Positions 1-8,812 of a DNA stretch of 64,000 bases are shown one piece after another. Position 1 is the stretch's first letter. Each line of letters opens with the position of its first letter. Under the pieces are notes generated by a model. That model ran no database searches and had not been told where the DNA came from. It worked only from the letters and a program-made list of their open reading frames with translations. The DNA comes from Solimicrobium sp040544425. Its GTDB lineage: Bacteria; Pseudomonadota; Gammaproteobacteria; Burkholderiales; Burkholderiaceae_D. Where the stretch lies: the NCBI GenBank assembly GCA_040544425.1, contig JBEONO010000009.1, positions 1 to 64,000 on the forward strand, read 5' to 3'. The position numbers were made by a program, and so were the translations under genes.

Positions 1-341
1 ACTTCTCAGAATAAGAAGCCGTTTCAGTCGTTAAATCAACAAACAGTGGTGGCAAGAAACTTTTACCGCGCGAGCGGTTTCGTCCCAGGGCACACAAGAG
101 GCAGTCAAGACCAAAATCCCACCGGCAGTTATCCGGCATAAAACAGCCATTGTACCTAAACACCGATGAACCATTTCGGACTAAAAATGAATAAGTCTTC
201 TGGCCAAAAAAATCTGTCCGCAGAGTTAATTTGAATTCAGAATGCGCGCCCCAAGAGCAGCTAATAAACGGACTTCCTGTATTTTTGATTGACCGGCTGC
301 GGGCAAAAAATGCTTGACGCCTCGCTCGCTTGTGCTCCCGC
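1..341. other. Gene-poor left edge
   Basis: No gene can be supported here. On the + strand, frame 1 is open from base 1 to a TAA at about 139. It could be the last 46 codons of a gene entering the window, but I recognise no family in it. The rest is AT-rich and non-coding, lying downstream of the diguanylate cyclase gene on the minus strand. Confidence 0.4.
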
Positions 342-1523
342 CTAAACCACCACAGTCAAATCCCGCCCAGCCGCCTTGGCCTCATACAACGCCCGATCCG
401 CGCGGGCGATGGTGGTATCAATCGACTCCAGCGGTTCATAGCGTGTCATCCCGGCAGAAAACGTAATCCTTAAATCGGGATCTGCCTCACACACCGCCAG
501 GTCGCGCAATCTGGTTTGCAGACGGGTCAGACACAGGTTGGCGTTGTCAGGCTTGGGGTCCAGGCACAACAGCAAAAATTCTTCTCCGCCCCAGCGACCA
601 AAAATATCCGTATTGCGCAACTGCTTCAGTACCAACGCCGAGAATGACTTCAATACCTCGTCACCGGTCTGGTGGCCATAGCTGTCGTTGATGCGCTTGA
701 AGTGATCCAGATCGAGGATCGCAATATAAAAGCACTGACCTCCGCGAATCTGTCGGTTGATGTGCTCTTCGACTACGCTTCTCAGGTGGCGGCGATTGCA
801 CAGACCTGTTAGCTCGTCGTGAACGGCCATTTCTCGGATCCGTTCAATGGCCATCTCCAAGGCCATTTTTTGTTCCTTCAAACGGGTTCGCATATGGTTC
901 AATTTCAGCGCCAGGCGTGAAATGACGGACAGCGAGGTGACGACCAGAATGAAATGGACCAGCTCCACTTTGGCCAGGTAAATTTGCGGCTCGGTTCTGC
1001 ACTTGTACCACATGGCCAGTCCAAGCAGAATGACCGTGTACAGCGCAATCTGCTTGGCCTGTCTGGGCGGCATATTAAACATGTCGAAGACCATCACCAG
1101 AGCCAGCAGGATCAAGACGCCACCGTGCGCCGGGCCGGTCGTGCAGTAACTCATCACGATCCAGGTTTGGGCGACGATGGTTTGTGGGATGACCAGGGTT
1201 GGCGAAGAAAACCGGGTATTCAATCCACTGCGCATGATGAGGTAGAAAATGCTGGTCGAGCTGGCACAGCAGATGGCCAGGATCAGGGTCCGGTCCGGGT
1301 CAAACAGACCGGCCAGGACACCGAAATACAGGAGGCCGATCGCCACCGTATAAATCGCGGCGGTCATTAACAACATTTTTAAATAGCCGCGTTGGCTGGT
1401 GCCGAGTATCCAGTCTGCTAAGCGGTTTGGTGTTGAGGGTGCTTCAGCGGTGTCGACCGTCTGGGGTAACACCTGTTTGGACAGCGCGGTTAAACCGCTG
1501 GCGATATTTTTTGGATTGACCAT
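342..1523 (-). CDS. Membrane-bound diguanylate cyclase (GGDEF domain)
   Basis: A 393-aa protein predicted to make cyclic di-GMP from two GTP at the inner membrane. The first ~55 residues are cytoplasmic. About six hydrophobic helices follow (roughly residues 50-215), then a short coiled linker and a C-terminal GGDEF domain (about 230-393). The domain opens with the usual DELTGLCNRRHL stretch. The active-site loop is GGEEF, and five residues before it sits R-N-T-D, a good match to the RxxD inhibitory site, so product feedback is likely. The membrane part is not one of the named sensor domains I know, so the signal is unknown. It stands alone, and no EAL or PilZ partner is nearby. The ATG at 1523 has only a weak Shine-Dalgarno sequence. 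Confidence 0.93.
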   Translation of the reverse strand: MVNPKNIASGLTALSKQVLPQTVDTAEAPSTPNRLADWILGTSQRGYLKMLLMTAAIYTVAIGLLYFGVLAGLFDPDRTLILAICCASSTSIFYLIMRSGLNTRFSSPTLVIPQTIVAQTWIVMSYCTTGPAHGGVLILLALVMVFDMFNMPPRQAKQIALYTVILLGLAMWYKCRTEPQIYLAKVELVHFILVVTSLSVISRLALKLNHMRTRLKEQKMALEMAIERIREMAVHDELTGLCNRRHLRSVVEEHINRQIRGGQCFYIAILDLDHFKRINDSYGHQTGDEVLKSFSALVLKQLRNTDIFGRWGGEEFLLLCLDPKPDNANLCLTRLQTRLRDLAVCEADPDLRITFSAGMTRYEPLESIDTTIARADRALYEAKAAGRDLTVVV

Positions 1524-1919
1524 ATCAGGGTATTTTATTTTGCGCCATGTGGAGTGGCGTTAGTCTTGTATGCCCAATGTAGAGGTTTTCTGAATGACTT
1601 ACAACATTCTTACCCCGGTTTTGGGAATTTTTTTCGATTTGTGGATGGAAGGTGACACACAGATAAGTTGGATTGGTTGGGGATGGTCGGCACTCGTGAC
1701 CACTATTTTCCCCGAAACTGTTCAGTAATTGACCTAAAATAACCGAAATCGGGATAGTATTTCCAAGTTGGCTTTGAAGTCTCGCAGACCGTGACTACAA
1801 CTTGCCTTTTAATCGAATTCAGAAGTCGGCGGTCGATAAGTAGAGTTGGATTCGTTTCCGTTGACCAGAATCACCGGCTTAATAATATCTTTACTTCAGT
1901 CAATATTCAGGTGCCGATC

Positions 1920-3137
1920 ATGAATATACAACCCAGTCATCCCCATCGCCTTGACCAAAAAGAGCCCCACATTCTAATCCTGGTTGTCATGAGTTCGTTT
2001 GCTTCAATGGGTGCGGTTATTTTTTCACCGGCGCTGCCCGAGATCGCGCGATATTTTGATATTTCGGAAGGGCACAGTCAGTTAACCATCACTCTTTTTT
2101 TATTGGGATATGCCGTCGGCCAGCTCATCTACGGACCATTGGCTAACCGTTATGGCAGAAAGCCGGCATTTTATACGGGAATTGCTATCTCTACCGTGGG
2201 TTCTCTGATCAGTATCGGTTCAGAACCCTTGCACTCATTTACGGCACTGATCATTGGCCGGATGTTGGAGGCGCTCGGATCGAGTGCAGGATTGGCGATT
2301 TCGTTCACAATCATCGGCGACTATTATTATCCGGCGCAGGCGCGGCGCATTGTGGCTTATCTGATGCTGGCGTTCGCCATAGTGCCGGGTATTGCGACTC
2401 TGGTTGGTGGCGTGTTGGTGACGAATTTTCATTGGGTCAGTTGCTTTTATTTTTTGCTGATCTATGGTCTGGTGTTGATTTATCCAGCCATGCATCTGGA
2501 GGAAACGGCACAGGTGTTGCAGCCAGACGCTTTGCATTTGAATAGACTCATTCACAACTACGGTACTGCTTTAAGAAACCGCTTGCTGATCACTACGACG
2601 TTTTTTTTCGGGTTGTCTGGGGTGTGCGTCTATATTTACATCGCCAGTAGTCCTTTTATCGCAATTAATTATTTAAAACAGTCGCCGCAATACTATGGCC
2701 TGATTGGCCTCATTCCTTATTTGGGTACCGCATCCGGATCGATGGTTTCGGCGCGCTTGACTTCTCTATTTTCGGCAACAGCGTTGATGCGGATGGGCTT
2801 GTTTATTATTTTCTTTGCCGCGATATTTCTGGGATTGTTGTTTTATCTTGGAGTGATCAATTTAACGATTTTGATTGTATGTGGCTTTATTCTCATGTTT
2901 GGAAATTGTCTGATTGTGGGCAGCGGCGCAAGTATTGCCACGGCAAAGTTGGAAGATAAAGCCAACGCGTCGGCGATAATGAATTTCGTGAATGTCGGTA
3001 TGGTGATGCTTGGCACTTTTGTCTTGTCGGTTGTGCCGGGTAGCCCCATGGTTAAATTACCGGTGATGTTCTTACTGACCGTTGTTCTCATGAGTATTTT
3101 GTGGTTATGGCTGGTCGATAAAAGTAATCAGCACTGA
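1920..3137 (+). CDS. MFS drug efflux transporter, Bcr/CflA type
   Basis: A 405-aa inner-membrane exporter of the major facilitator superfamily with twelve predicted membrane helices. The N-terminal half has the family signature between helices 2 and 3 (GQLIYGPLANRYGRKPAF) and the sequence IIGRMLEALGSSAGLAIS of the drug/H+ antiporter-1 class, as in Bcr and CflA. The open frame extends upstream to 1791, but the first 43 residues are polar and unlike the family. The ATG at 1920 gives the normal short cytoplasmic N-terminus, so I prefer it. It is a lone gene and the substrate cannot be read from sequence. Bcr/CflA relatives export chloramphenicol, bicyclomycin, sulfonamides or small peptides and amino acids. 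Confidence 0.88.
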   Translation: MNIQPSHPHRLDQKEPHILILVVMSSFASMGAVIFSPALPEIARYFDISEGHSQLTITLFLLGYAVGQLIYGPLANRYGRKPAFYTGIAISTVGSLISIGSEPLHSFTALIIGRMLEALGSSAGLAISFTIIGDYYYPAQARRIVAYLMLAFAIVPGIATLVGGVLVTNFHWVSCFYFLLIYGLVLIYPAMHLEETAQVLQPDALHLNRLIHNYGTALRNRLLITTTFFFGLSGVCVYIYIASSPFIAINYLKQSPQYYGLIGLIPYLGTASGSMVSARLTSLFSATALMRMGLFIIFFAAIFLGLLFYLGVINLTILIVCGFILMFGNCLIVGSGASIATAKLEDKANASAIMNFVNVGMVMLGTFVLSVVPGSPMVKLPVMFLLTVVLMSILWLWLVDKSNQH

Positions 3138-3422
3138 TTGCTCCTCTCAATCAAGTAATTTTGCTTCGCTGTGCTCTTTAGCCGCCGCGGAATTGTTGTA
3201 TTCATATGACTCGGGAGCATGTGGGGCAATAAAGATTGACGCAATGTTTTTCAATTACCTCATGGCTTTAAAACAAAATTGAATTTGGAATTTGTCGAGC
3301 TTGTGCGCTTTATCTTCAGTTGCCAATATTCAATTCGTGCTACTCTTTTCCGAAAACCGAATTCCCCAATACTGAGTTTCTGTACAAATCAACCGCTGAT
3401 TGAATCAGCATCAGGTGAGTGA

Positions 3423-4211
3423 ATGAAGTTGTCTGCAAAACGATTGAGCAAAATTTTTTTATGTTTGTGTAGTCTCGGCGTTTTCTTTGCTGCCCACGCC
3501 GCAGAGAAAATTGTGATCTATGGCGATGACGATTACGCGCCGTACAGTTATGTCGAGGACGGTCAGTTCAAGGGGATTTACGTCAACATCCTGCAGGAAG
3601 CAGCCAGGCAGATGGCACCGGGCTATCTCATCGACCTGCAGCCCATCCCGTGGAAGCGCGGCCTGCTTGATCTGGAACGCGGCCGTTCGTTTGCCCTGTT
3701 TCCGCCCGGACGCAAGAGCGAGCGCGCTTATATTCAACCGTATTCGGTGGCCCTGTACCGGGAAACGGTGGTGCTGTTTTGTACTGATAAAGTGATGAGC
3801 CGGCCGCATGCGAATTTTCCGGACGATTATCTCGGGTTGACTGTCGGGGTGAATTTGGGGTTTTTATTGTCGGACCGCTTGATGCAGGCGTCGACGCAAA
3901 GGCAGGTGATTCTGGATGCGGCGAAGGGGAATGAAACCAATCTGAAAAAACTGGCGCGCCAGCGGATTGATTGCTATGCCAGTGACCGTACCGCCGCGCA
4001 GTATTCGGCGAGCCGGATGGGTTCAAGTCTGGGGCCCGGATTTGCTTTGCGCGAGGCAGTTGAACTCTCCGGGGAAGACACCTTCATTGCCTACAGTGCC
4101 AACAATAACCCAGGCTACAAGGCCGATTTTGTCAGGAAGCTGAACGCCACGATCGAGCTGATGAAAAAGCAGGGCGCAATCAAGAAAATCGGGAGCGCCT
4201 ACCTTCGCTGA
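3423..4211 (+). CDS. Periplasmic solute-binding protein, family 3
   Basis: A 262-aa exported protein of the bacterial extracellular solute-binding protein family 3 (amino-acid type). A signal peptide of about 27 residues ends at AHAAEK. The mature part begins with the typical strand and loop IYGDDDYAPYSYVEDGQFKGI, which forms the ligand cleft. Two lobes follow, with the crossover near residues 115-125 (YRETVVLFC). No ABC permease or ATPase genes are adjacent, so it may be an orphan receptor or serve a transporter encoded elsewhere. Such orphans are common in Oxalobacteraceae-like genomes. The gene is followed by a strong intrinsic terminator. The ligand is not predictable. Confidence 0.88.
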   Translation: MKLSAKRLSKIFLCLCSLGVFFAAHAAEKIVIYGDDDYAPYSYVEDGQFKGIYVNILQEAARQMAPGYLIDLQPIPWKRGLLDLERGRSFALFPPGRKSERAYIQPYSVALYRETVVLFCTDKVMSRPHANFPDDYLGLTVGVNLGFLLSDRLMQASTQRQVILDAAKGNETNLKKLARQRIDCYASDRTAAQYSASRMGSSLGPGFALREAVELSGEDTFIAYSANNNPGYKADFVRKLNATIELMKKQGAIKKIGSAYLR

Positions 4212-4232
4212 TTCTCACGGTCTTTGTACAAA

Positions 4233-4266
4233 AAAACAGGCTGAAATATTTCAGCCTGTTTTTTTT
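4233..4266 (+). terminator. Intrinsic terminator, probably bidirectional
   Basis: The inverted repeat AAACAGGCTGAA / TTCAGCCTGTTT with a very short loop is followed by a run of T on the + strand and preceded by a run of A. It lies between the convergent solute-binding protein gene and the collagen-like lipoprotein gene, so it can serve both. Confidence 0.88.
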
Positions 4267-4303
4267 GCTTCACTCGAAGTCAGACGATGCTGCAGTGACT
4301 CAA

Positions 4304-4705
4304 TTACTGAGGAGTCTGCGGTACTACAACAATCGTATTGCCGTTTGAAGTGCCCTTTGCGCCAGTAGAACCTTTTGCGCCGGTATTGCCGGTATTGCCA
4401 GTATTGCCGGTCGCTCCGGTATTACCTGTATTACCCGTTGCGCCCGTGTCACCGGTTGCGCCGGTATAACCGGTATTGCCCTGATTCCCTTGATTTCCCT
4501 GGTTCCCCATTGCGCCCGTGTCGCCGGTTGCGCCCGTAGCCCCGGTTGCGCCGGTATGACCAGTTGCGCCGTTATAGCCGGATGCGCCGGTGTTGCCGGT
4601 GTTGCCCGTTGCTCCCTGTGGTCCGGCTGGGCCGGGCGGGGTGGTGATACATCCTGTGAATGCCAGGGCTGCCAACAATGAGATGACTAATTTTGAATAT
4701 TTCAT
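4304..4705 (-). CDS. Collagen-like lipoprotein with Gly-X-Thr repeats
   Basis: A 133-aa secreted lipoprotein. The signal peptide MKYSKLVISLLAALAFTGC ends in a lipobox (AFTGC), which predicts lipidation at Cys and membrane anchoring. After a short Pro-rich spacer comes an uninterrupted tract of about 30 Gly-X-Y triplets, mostly GNT, GAT, GDT and GNQ, and then a short non-repeat tail ending VVVPQTPQ. Bacterial collagen-like proteins of this type form triple helices, and Thr at Y substitutes for hydroxyproline. The start at 4705 is chosen because a good AAGGAA precedes it and the signal peptide begins there. An in-frame ATG 36 bases upstream only adds a polar stretch. Its role is unknown; surface adhesion or a cell-surface stalk is plausible. 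Confidence 0.85.
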   Translation of the reverse strand: MKYSKLVISLLAALAFTGCITTPPGPAGPQGATGNTGNTGASGYNGATGHTGATGATGATGDTGAMGNQGNQGNQGNTGYTGATGDTGATGNTGNTGATGNTGNTGNTGAKGSTGAKGTSNGNTIVVVPQTPQ

Positions 4706-5024
4706 GATTATTTCCTTTTTTAGTATGACGGCATGAACCACAAGATTGTGGGCAAACTTTTTGATTGATCGACATCACAGTTTTGTTTATGACGTTGTTG
4801 TCTGGGTGCTTCGATTGTCGCCAGCTTAAAACGATAGTTCAGTTGATTCGGTTCGGTGGCGCGCATTGCGTCATTTTTGTGAGGGTGTGTTCGCGCACAG
4901 AACGGTGCCGAATGTTTGATTACGATGTCGCTCATGGTCACGGCATGTTTGCCTGAGCAAATGTGCGGTGGATTCTATTTACCGGCTCTGTCCAATCCGA
5001 TTCAAATTTAAAGAAAGTACTGCT
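4706..5024. other. Divergent intergenic region between two lipoprotein genes
   Basis: These 319 bases separate two divergent lipoprotein genes and must hold both promoters. I see no convincing -35/-10 pair. A small palindrome TTTGC-ctga-GCAAA lies near 4947-4960. Short open frames across the region have no protein-like features. Confidence 0.4.
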
Positions 5025-5336
5025 ATGAAAAATCAACTGCGCCTGATCCTGGCTCTGAGTGTGTCTGCAACCGTTGCTGCAACTGTGACTGCCTGCGGTG
5101 GCGGTGGCCACGGTTCTATTCCGGACTCAACCCCGGCTGTGATTGCACCGGGCTCAACTTATACGATGCAGCCTAATAATTCGATTCTGGTACCAGCCGG
5201 GGCCACCGTGACTGCCAATGGTTCCGTGACCACTGTCGCAGGTGACCATACCACCACCAACACTGCAAATGGTGCCGTGGTTTTTGTGCCGCTGACTGCT
5301 ACCGGCTCTGCCGACAATACCGTGACCGATCAATAA
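5025..5336 (+). CDS. Small Gly/Thr-rich lipoprotein of unknown function
   Basis: A 103-aa exported lipoprotein. The signal peptide runs to a lipobox ending TVTAC, followed directly by GGGGHGS, a flexible glycine tether common in surface lipoproteins. The mature chain is short, lacks Cys, and is rich in Thr, Ala, Val and Asn. Its pattern suggests a small beta structure (for example YTMQPNNSILVPAGATVTANGS). The start at 5025 is chosen over the in-frame codon at 4968 because the signal peptide begins there and AAAGAAAG precedes it. I do not recognise a family. Its divergent neighbour is the collagen-like lipoprotein, so both may be surface components. Confidence 0.75.
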   Translation: MKNQLRLILALSVSATVAATVTACGGGGHGSIPDSTPAVIAPGSTYTMQPNNSILVPAGATVTANGSVTTVAGDHTTTNTANGAVVFVPLTATGSADNTVTDQ

Positions 5337-5358
5337 TCATCAATAATCATCAATAATC
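5331..5358 (+). repeat. 10-bp tandem repeat over the lipoprotein stop codon
   Basis: Nearly three head-to-tail copies of CAATAATCAT. The first copy supplies the TAA stop of the upstream lipoprotein gene. Because the period is 10, the three TAA triplets fall in all three reading frames. Confidence 0.85.
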
Positions 5359-5652
5359 GGCAGATGTCAGACTGACCATGCAAGAGAAAAATGCTGGCAG
5401 GGCCGGTCTGACATCGACTGCGCGACCAAGTCATGTGCTTGCTATTGGCCGGTTTGACTTCAGTAATTCGGTTTACATTTAACATCGCCGGCGTTGGCTT
5501 TGGCTGGCCCGGGTTTCCCTGTGAAGACCAGTAAAAATAAAAGTTATCACCGAGCAATTTGTGTTAAGTTTATTTCTTTCTGATCGCCCGAGAAAATCCC
5601 GATTATCGCCAGACTCGCTTCCATCTCTTCAACAGACAGCAAGGAAAATAAA
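5337..5652. other. Intergenic region with a 10-bp stem hairpin
   Basis: No gene is seen in these 316 bases. They hold the end of the tandem repeat and an inverted repeat: GATGTCAGAC (5363-5372) pairs perfectly with GTCTGACATC (5406-5415) across a 33-base loop. No T-run follows, so it is not a standard terminator. The last 15 bases before the next gene contain a strong AGGAAAAT ribosome site. Confidence 0.5.
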
Positions 5653-6543
5653 ATGTCACTGATTCTCAACGCTCACCAGTACCTGCATTTGACTTTAAAA
5701 GTTGGCGCCCCCGGTGCCGTTGCGACCCGGATTTCTGTCAGCGCCACGCCGTCAAGCACTCAGTTTCCGACTCAGGTGATCGCCGACACGGCATTTCCCG
5801 CTGATCTGCTGTTTGATGGACCACCGACTGCGATTGCAGTGGATATCAATGCCGAGATAAACAATTCGTCCGGCACGAATGGTTCGGCAGCCTGGGTGGC
5901 ACTGCCCGGAAAAACCGCTACCCCGGCGACCCCAAGTCACTCAGTTCAGTTTTCCTGGGCCAATGGCACAATCATTGTTGCCACGGCCAGAGAGATTGCC
6001 TATTCCGATGTGATCAGCATTGCGATGAATCACCCGCCTCGGGAAGTGGGCACGTATGGCGTCAAGTATTTTGATGGTTCTACGGGCGTTGAGTATTGGG
6101 ATGGAAAAAACTGGGACGGCATGACTGACGTCGCGCGCTACAGTGGTCGGCCGTGTCTGCTCAGCAGGGAAGAGAAAAAACATTATGTGGACAATATTCT
6201 GGCGGGCATCGACTCCGCCAAAGATTCGGATCGGGGTGCGATCGCTGCGGCAAGCGCCCTGACACTGGCACGACATTACGCCACCAAGGTGGAAAAAAAT
6301 CGGACCGGTAACAAGGTCGGCGTACATATTTTGAACACCTGCGCGTTTTACCTGTTGGCACAGGATCTGGGAGTGAACTTTGACTCTGACGCGCAGGGAC
6401 CGGCATCAGCCACTGACCGGGAATTTCTGGCCTGGTCGTATCAGGAAATTGCCAAGCGCTATCGGGACAGTATCCAGGTGATGTTGAACGGACCGAAGCG
6501 CGCATCGGAATTGCGTTTGTGGTTGAACGATATCGTCGGTTGA
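5653..6543 (+). CDS. Uncharacterised two-part protein
   Basis: A 296-aa protein of unrecognised family with a strong ribosome site (AAGGAAAATAAA) and no signal peptide or membrane helix. Residues 1-110 look beta-rich, with many Val, Thr and Ala and a repeated -HLTLKVGAPG- / -ISVSATPSS- style. The middle has a Tyr/Trp/Gly patch (YFDGSTGVEYWDGKNWDG) reminiscent of beta-hairpin or carbohydrate-facing loops. Residues 165-296 look helical and charged, with four or five amphipathic helices. It is monocistronic, bounded by a hairpin region upstream and a clear terminator downstream. I would not assign a function. A structural or tail-fibre-like protein cannot be excluded, but there are no phage genes nearby. 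Confidence 0.7.
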   Translation: MSLILNAHQYLHLTLKVGAPGAVATRISVSATPSSTQFPTQVIADTAFPADLLFDGPPTAIAVDINAEINNSSGTNGSAAWVALPGKTATPATPSHSVQFSWANGTIIVATAREIAYSDVISIAMNHPPREVGTYGVKYFDGSTGVEYWDGKNWDGMTDVARYSGRPCLLSREEKKHYVDNILAGIDSAKDSDRGAIAAASALTLARHYATKVEKNRTGNKVGVHILNTCAFYLLAQDLGVNFDSDAQGPASATDREFLAWSYQEIAKRYRDSIQVMLNGPKRASELRLWLNDIVG

Positions 6544-6577
6544 ATCACAGGATTGCTATTTGCCACAGCGTAGCAGT

Positions 6578-6605
6578 AAAAAAAGCGGCCAATCGGCCGC
6601 TTTTT
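6578..6605 (+). terminator. Bidirectional intrinsic terminator
   Basis: AAAAAGCGGCC-aatc-GGCCGCTTTTT is a perfect GC-rich stem with flanking A and T tracts. It lies between the convergent 296-aa gene and the phosphatase-like gene and should stop transcription from both sides. Confidence 0.92.
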
Positions 6606-6625
6606 CATTGCTGCACCTGGCGTGC

Positions 6626-8788
6626 TTACGGACAGGTCGCGCTGGCGATCAGCGCGTTGGCTTGATCAATCAGGGGCTGAGCGGAACTGCTGCTCACCGG
6701 TGTTGATTGAAATGCGGCGTTTTCCAGCTGAGCTTTCATTTGCGTTGCCAAGGCATTGCGTGTGACAGTCCATTGACCAATCTTGGCGGTGCAGTTGGCG
6801 TAGGTGCTGTCACCTGCATCATTACCGGTCAGTGCGACTGTGGACGCTTTCAAGGTTGCCATGCCGAGCGGGCCCAGGGCTGCATTGATTTGCTTGAAGC
6901 TCTGCGCCAATTGTTGATACGGGCTGCGGTTTGCGCCAGTCATCGATGCAGGTAATGCAGAGTCCTGCAGGGCTTCCACGATCACGCGACCGTCGTGCTG
7001 ATAGGAGTCAGTCAAACCGGTCATTGCCAACATGGTCGGACGGATGTCGGCATGGTCGGTCCATGATGTTGTGTCCGAATTGCCGGTATTCACGCCAGGA
7101 CCAACCATACCTAACCACATCGTCGTTACGTCGGTTTGATAGCCGCCATGGTTCCAGGCGAAGCCAGACTGGATATTCACGCAGTCGGTGTAGTTGGTTT
7201 CGACGCAGGGACTGGTGCCGCTGGCAAAGCCGAAGTAGTAACCCTTTTGGAAGGCGACGAAAGTTGGCGTGCGTGCGCTGTCTGAGGTCACCATGTGCAG
7301 CATTTTCATGCCGGCCTGGTCGATCATGTAGTCAACCAGAATCTCGTTGGCAGCCGTGTAGGGATTGTAGGTGACCAGGCCCGCAACATCGCGTTCCAGC
7401 TGACGGGTCGCTGGGTCATTCTGTGCCGGATTGTTTTTGAGGTAGAACGCCGGTGGCAGATCGCTGTGCACGGAGAACGGGGTGGTATTGGCTTTTTCTG
7501 TGGCCAGCAATTTGCTGAGGTTCACATTGACTTCGCCGACGTTTGCCACGTTACGGGTGGAGACGCCAGTTGGCGTGTGATTGTAGATGCAGGCAACTGT
7601 CACGCCATCGCAACCGGCAGGGCTGGGATTGAGCGTGCCGCCAAAATAATCTTCTTCATCGGTGGTGAACACAAACAAGGTATTGGTTTCGTCGATGCCA
7701 TCGCTTTTCAGGCGACTGAAGAATTGTCCAAACGCGGTGTTGTAGGCGGCCAGGGCGGCAACATAACCGGCTTCGCCAGGCCCATACGCGCAGGTTGCGG
7801 TGGCACTGATCACGTTGCATGGCGCTGAACCAGCTACATGATTGTCATGGACGTCAGAGACATAGGCATAGACAACAGGAATGCCGGTTTCAAGCAGTTT
7901 GGCGACATAGCCCAGCGAGTTGGTCGCGCTCATGCCATCGAAGCCTGGAAAACCATTGTGGCCTTTGCCATCGTTGATCGGATTGCCGTCCAGATTGAGC
8001 AGTGCTGCCGAAGGCGAAACAGTCGCCGCCACATACTTGTGACCGAACAGTGCCTTGTAACCGGCATAGCCGCCAGCTTCGCTGCGCAATTTGTCAGTGC
8101 GGGCATTCGGATTGTTCGCGCACAACAGGCTGTTGAAGCCACAGTGCACGGCAATGCCGACGAAATCAGCCTGAGCCAGCGCGCTGTTGGAACTTGCTTC
8201 GGTGGCTTCCGGTGAGGTGGCGCCAAATACCGTGGTGATATCCGATGTGGTGTTTTCCAAAACGGTATTGGCAACGGAAATCTGTGCAACGTCGCAGCCA
8301 TTGCGGGTGTACGGTACCCATGGCGCTGCAGGTACAGCGCCGTTTTCATTGATCATGATCGGCTTGGCGCTGGCTTCCGGGCTTGGGTCTGTCCAGTACG
8401 AGAATGAACTGGAAAAACCGATGGTGCCGTTCGGATTGAAATAACCGTATGAGTTTGAGATCGGTTGGCCATGACGGTCACCATACACACCAGTCAGGCT
8501 GGTGAGAATGTCATCGGCAGTATGCGAGATCAGCGGTGTGTGGTGATTGGTCAGATACGAACCTTTATTCTTCATGAAGTTGAGCAGGTTAGGCATTTGC
8601 TCGAGGTCCGACGGTACGTTTGGATTGTTGCGTTTTGAGTGCACGTTGTCGAACTGGATATAGACCACGTGCTGGATAGCCGGATTGCCGAGCTGGCAGG
8701 TCGCGTTGGCGGACTGCGCACTCAGTGCCAGGACCGCAAGTGCGAACGCCGAGCCCAGTGTCTGCGCATTAAAAATTTTGTTCATCAT
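6626..8788 (-). CDS. Secreted alkaline-phosphatase-superfamily hydrolase
   Basis: A 720-aa protein with a signal peptide of about 29 residues (cut after SANA). The fold looks like the alkaline phosphatase/sulfatase superfamily. An early metal-site-like segment, HVVYIQFDNVH, is followed by a possible nucleophile region around LISHTADDILTSLTGVYGDRHG. A late metal-binding region reads FVFTTDEEDYFGG, and there is a His-containing loop near FAWNHGGYQ. The superfamily acts on phosphate or sulfate esters with two metals, but the exact substrate is unknown. Paired cysteines suggest disulfides and a periplasmic or extracellular location. It follows the PEP-CTERM gene by 24 bases on the same strand, so the two are probably co-transcribed. 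Confidence in the superfamily is moderate. Confidence 0.72.
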   Translation of the reverse strand: MMNKIFNAQTLGSAFALAVLALSAQSANATCQLGNPAIQHVVYIQFDNVHSKRNNPNVPSDLEQMPNLLNFMKNKGSYLTNHHTPLISHTADDILTSLTGVYGDRHGQPISNSYGYFNPNGTIGFSSSFSYWTDPSPEASAKPIMINENGAVPAAPWVPYTRNGCDVAQISVANTVLENTTSDITTVFGATSPEATEASSNSALAQADFVGIAVHCGFNSLLCANNPNARTDKLRSEAGGYAGYKALFGHKYVAATVSPSAALLNLDGNPINDGKGHNGFPGFDGMSATNSLGYVAKLLETGIPVVYAYVSDVHDNHVAGSAPCNVISATATCAYGPGEAGYVAALAAYNTAFGQFFSRLKSDGIDETNTLFVFTTDEEDYFGGTLNPSPAGCDGVTVACIYNHTPTGVSTRNVANVGEVNVNLSKLLATEKANTTPFSVHSDLPPAFYLKNNPAQNDPATRQLERDVAGLVTYNPYTAANEILVDYMIDQAGMKMLHMVTSDSARTPTFVAFQKGYYFGFASGTSPCVETNYTDCVNIQSGFAWNHGGYQTDVTTMWLGMVGPGVNTGNSDTTSWTDHADIRPTMLAMTGLTDSYQHDGRVIVEALQDSALPASMTGANRSPYQQLAQSFKQINAALGPLGMATLKASTVALTGNDAGDSTYANCTAKIGQWTVTRNALATQMKAQLENAAFQSTPVSSSSAQPLIDQANALIASATCP

Positions 8789-8812
8789 TATTTTCTCCTC
8801 AGGAATTGGAAT

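Noticed and set aside
954..1370. Long open frame on the + strand inside the diguanylate cyclase gene
   Set aside because: Its composition is the antisense shadow of the GGDEF gene, with His/Gln/Asp-rich low-complexity sequence and no domain.
4304..4705. CRISPR-like or satellite repeat in the collagen-like gene
   Set aside because: The repeats are codon-level Gly-X-Y triplets without spacers; they are coding.
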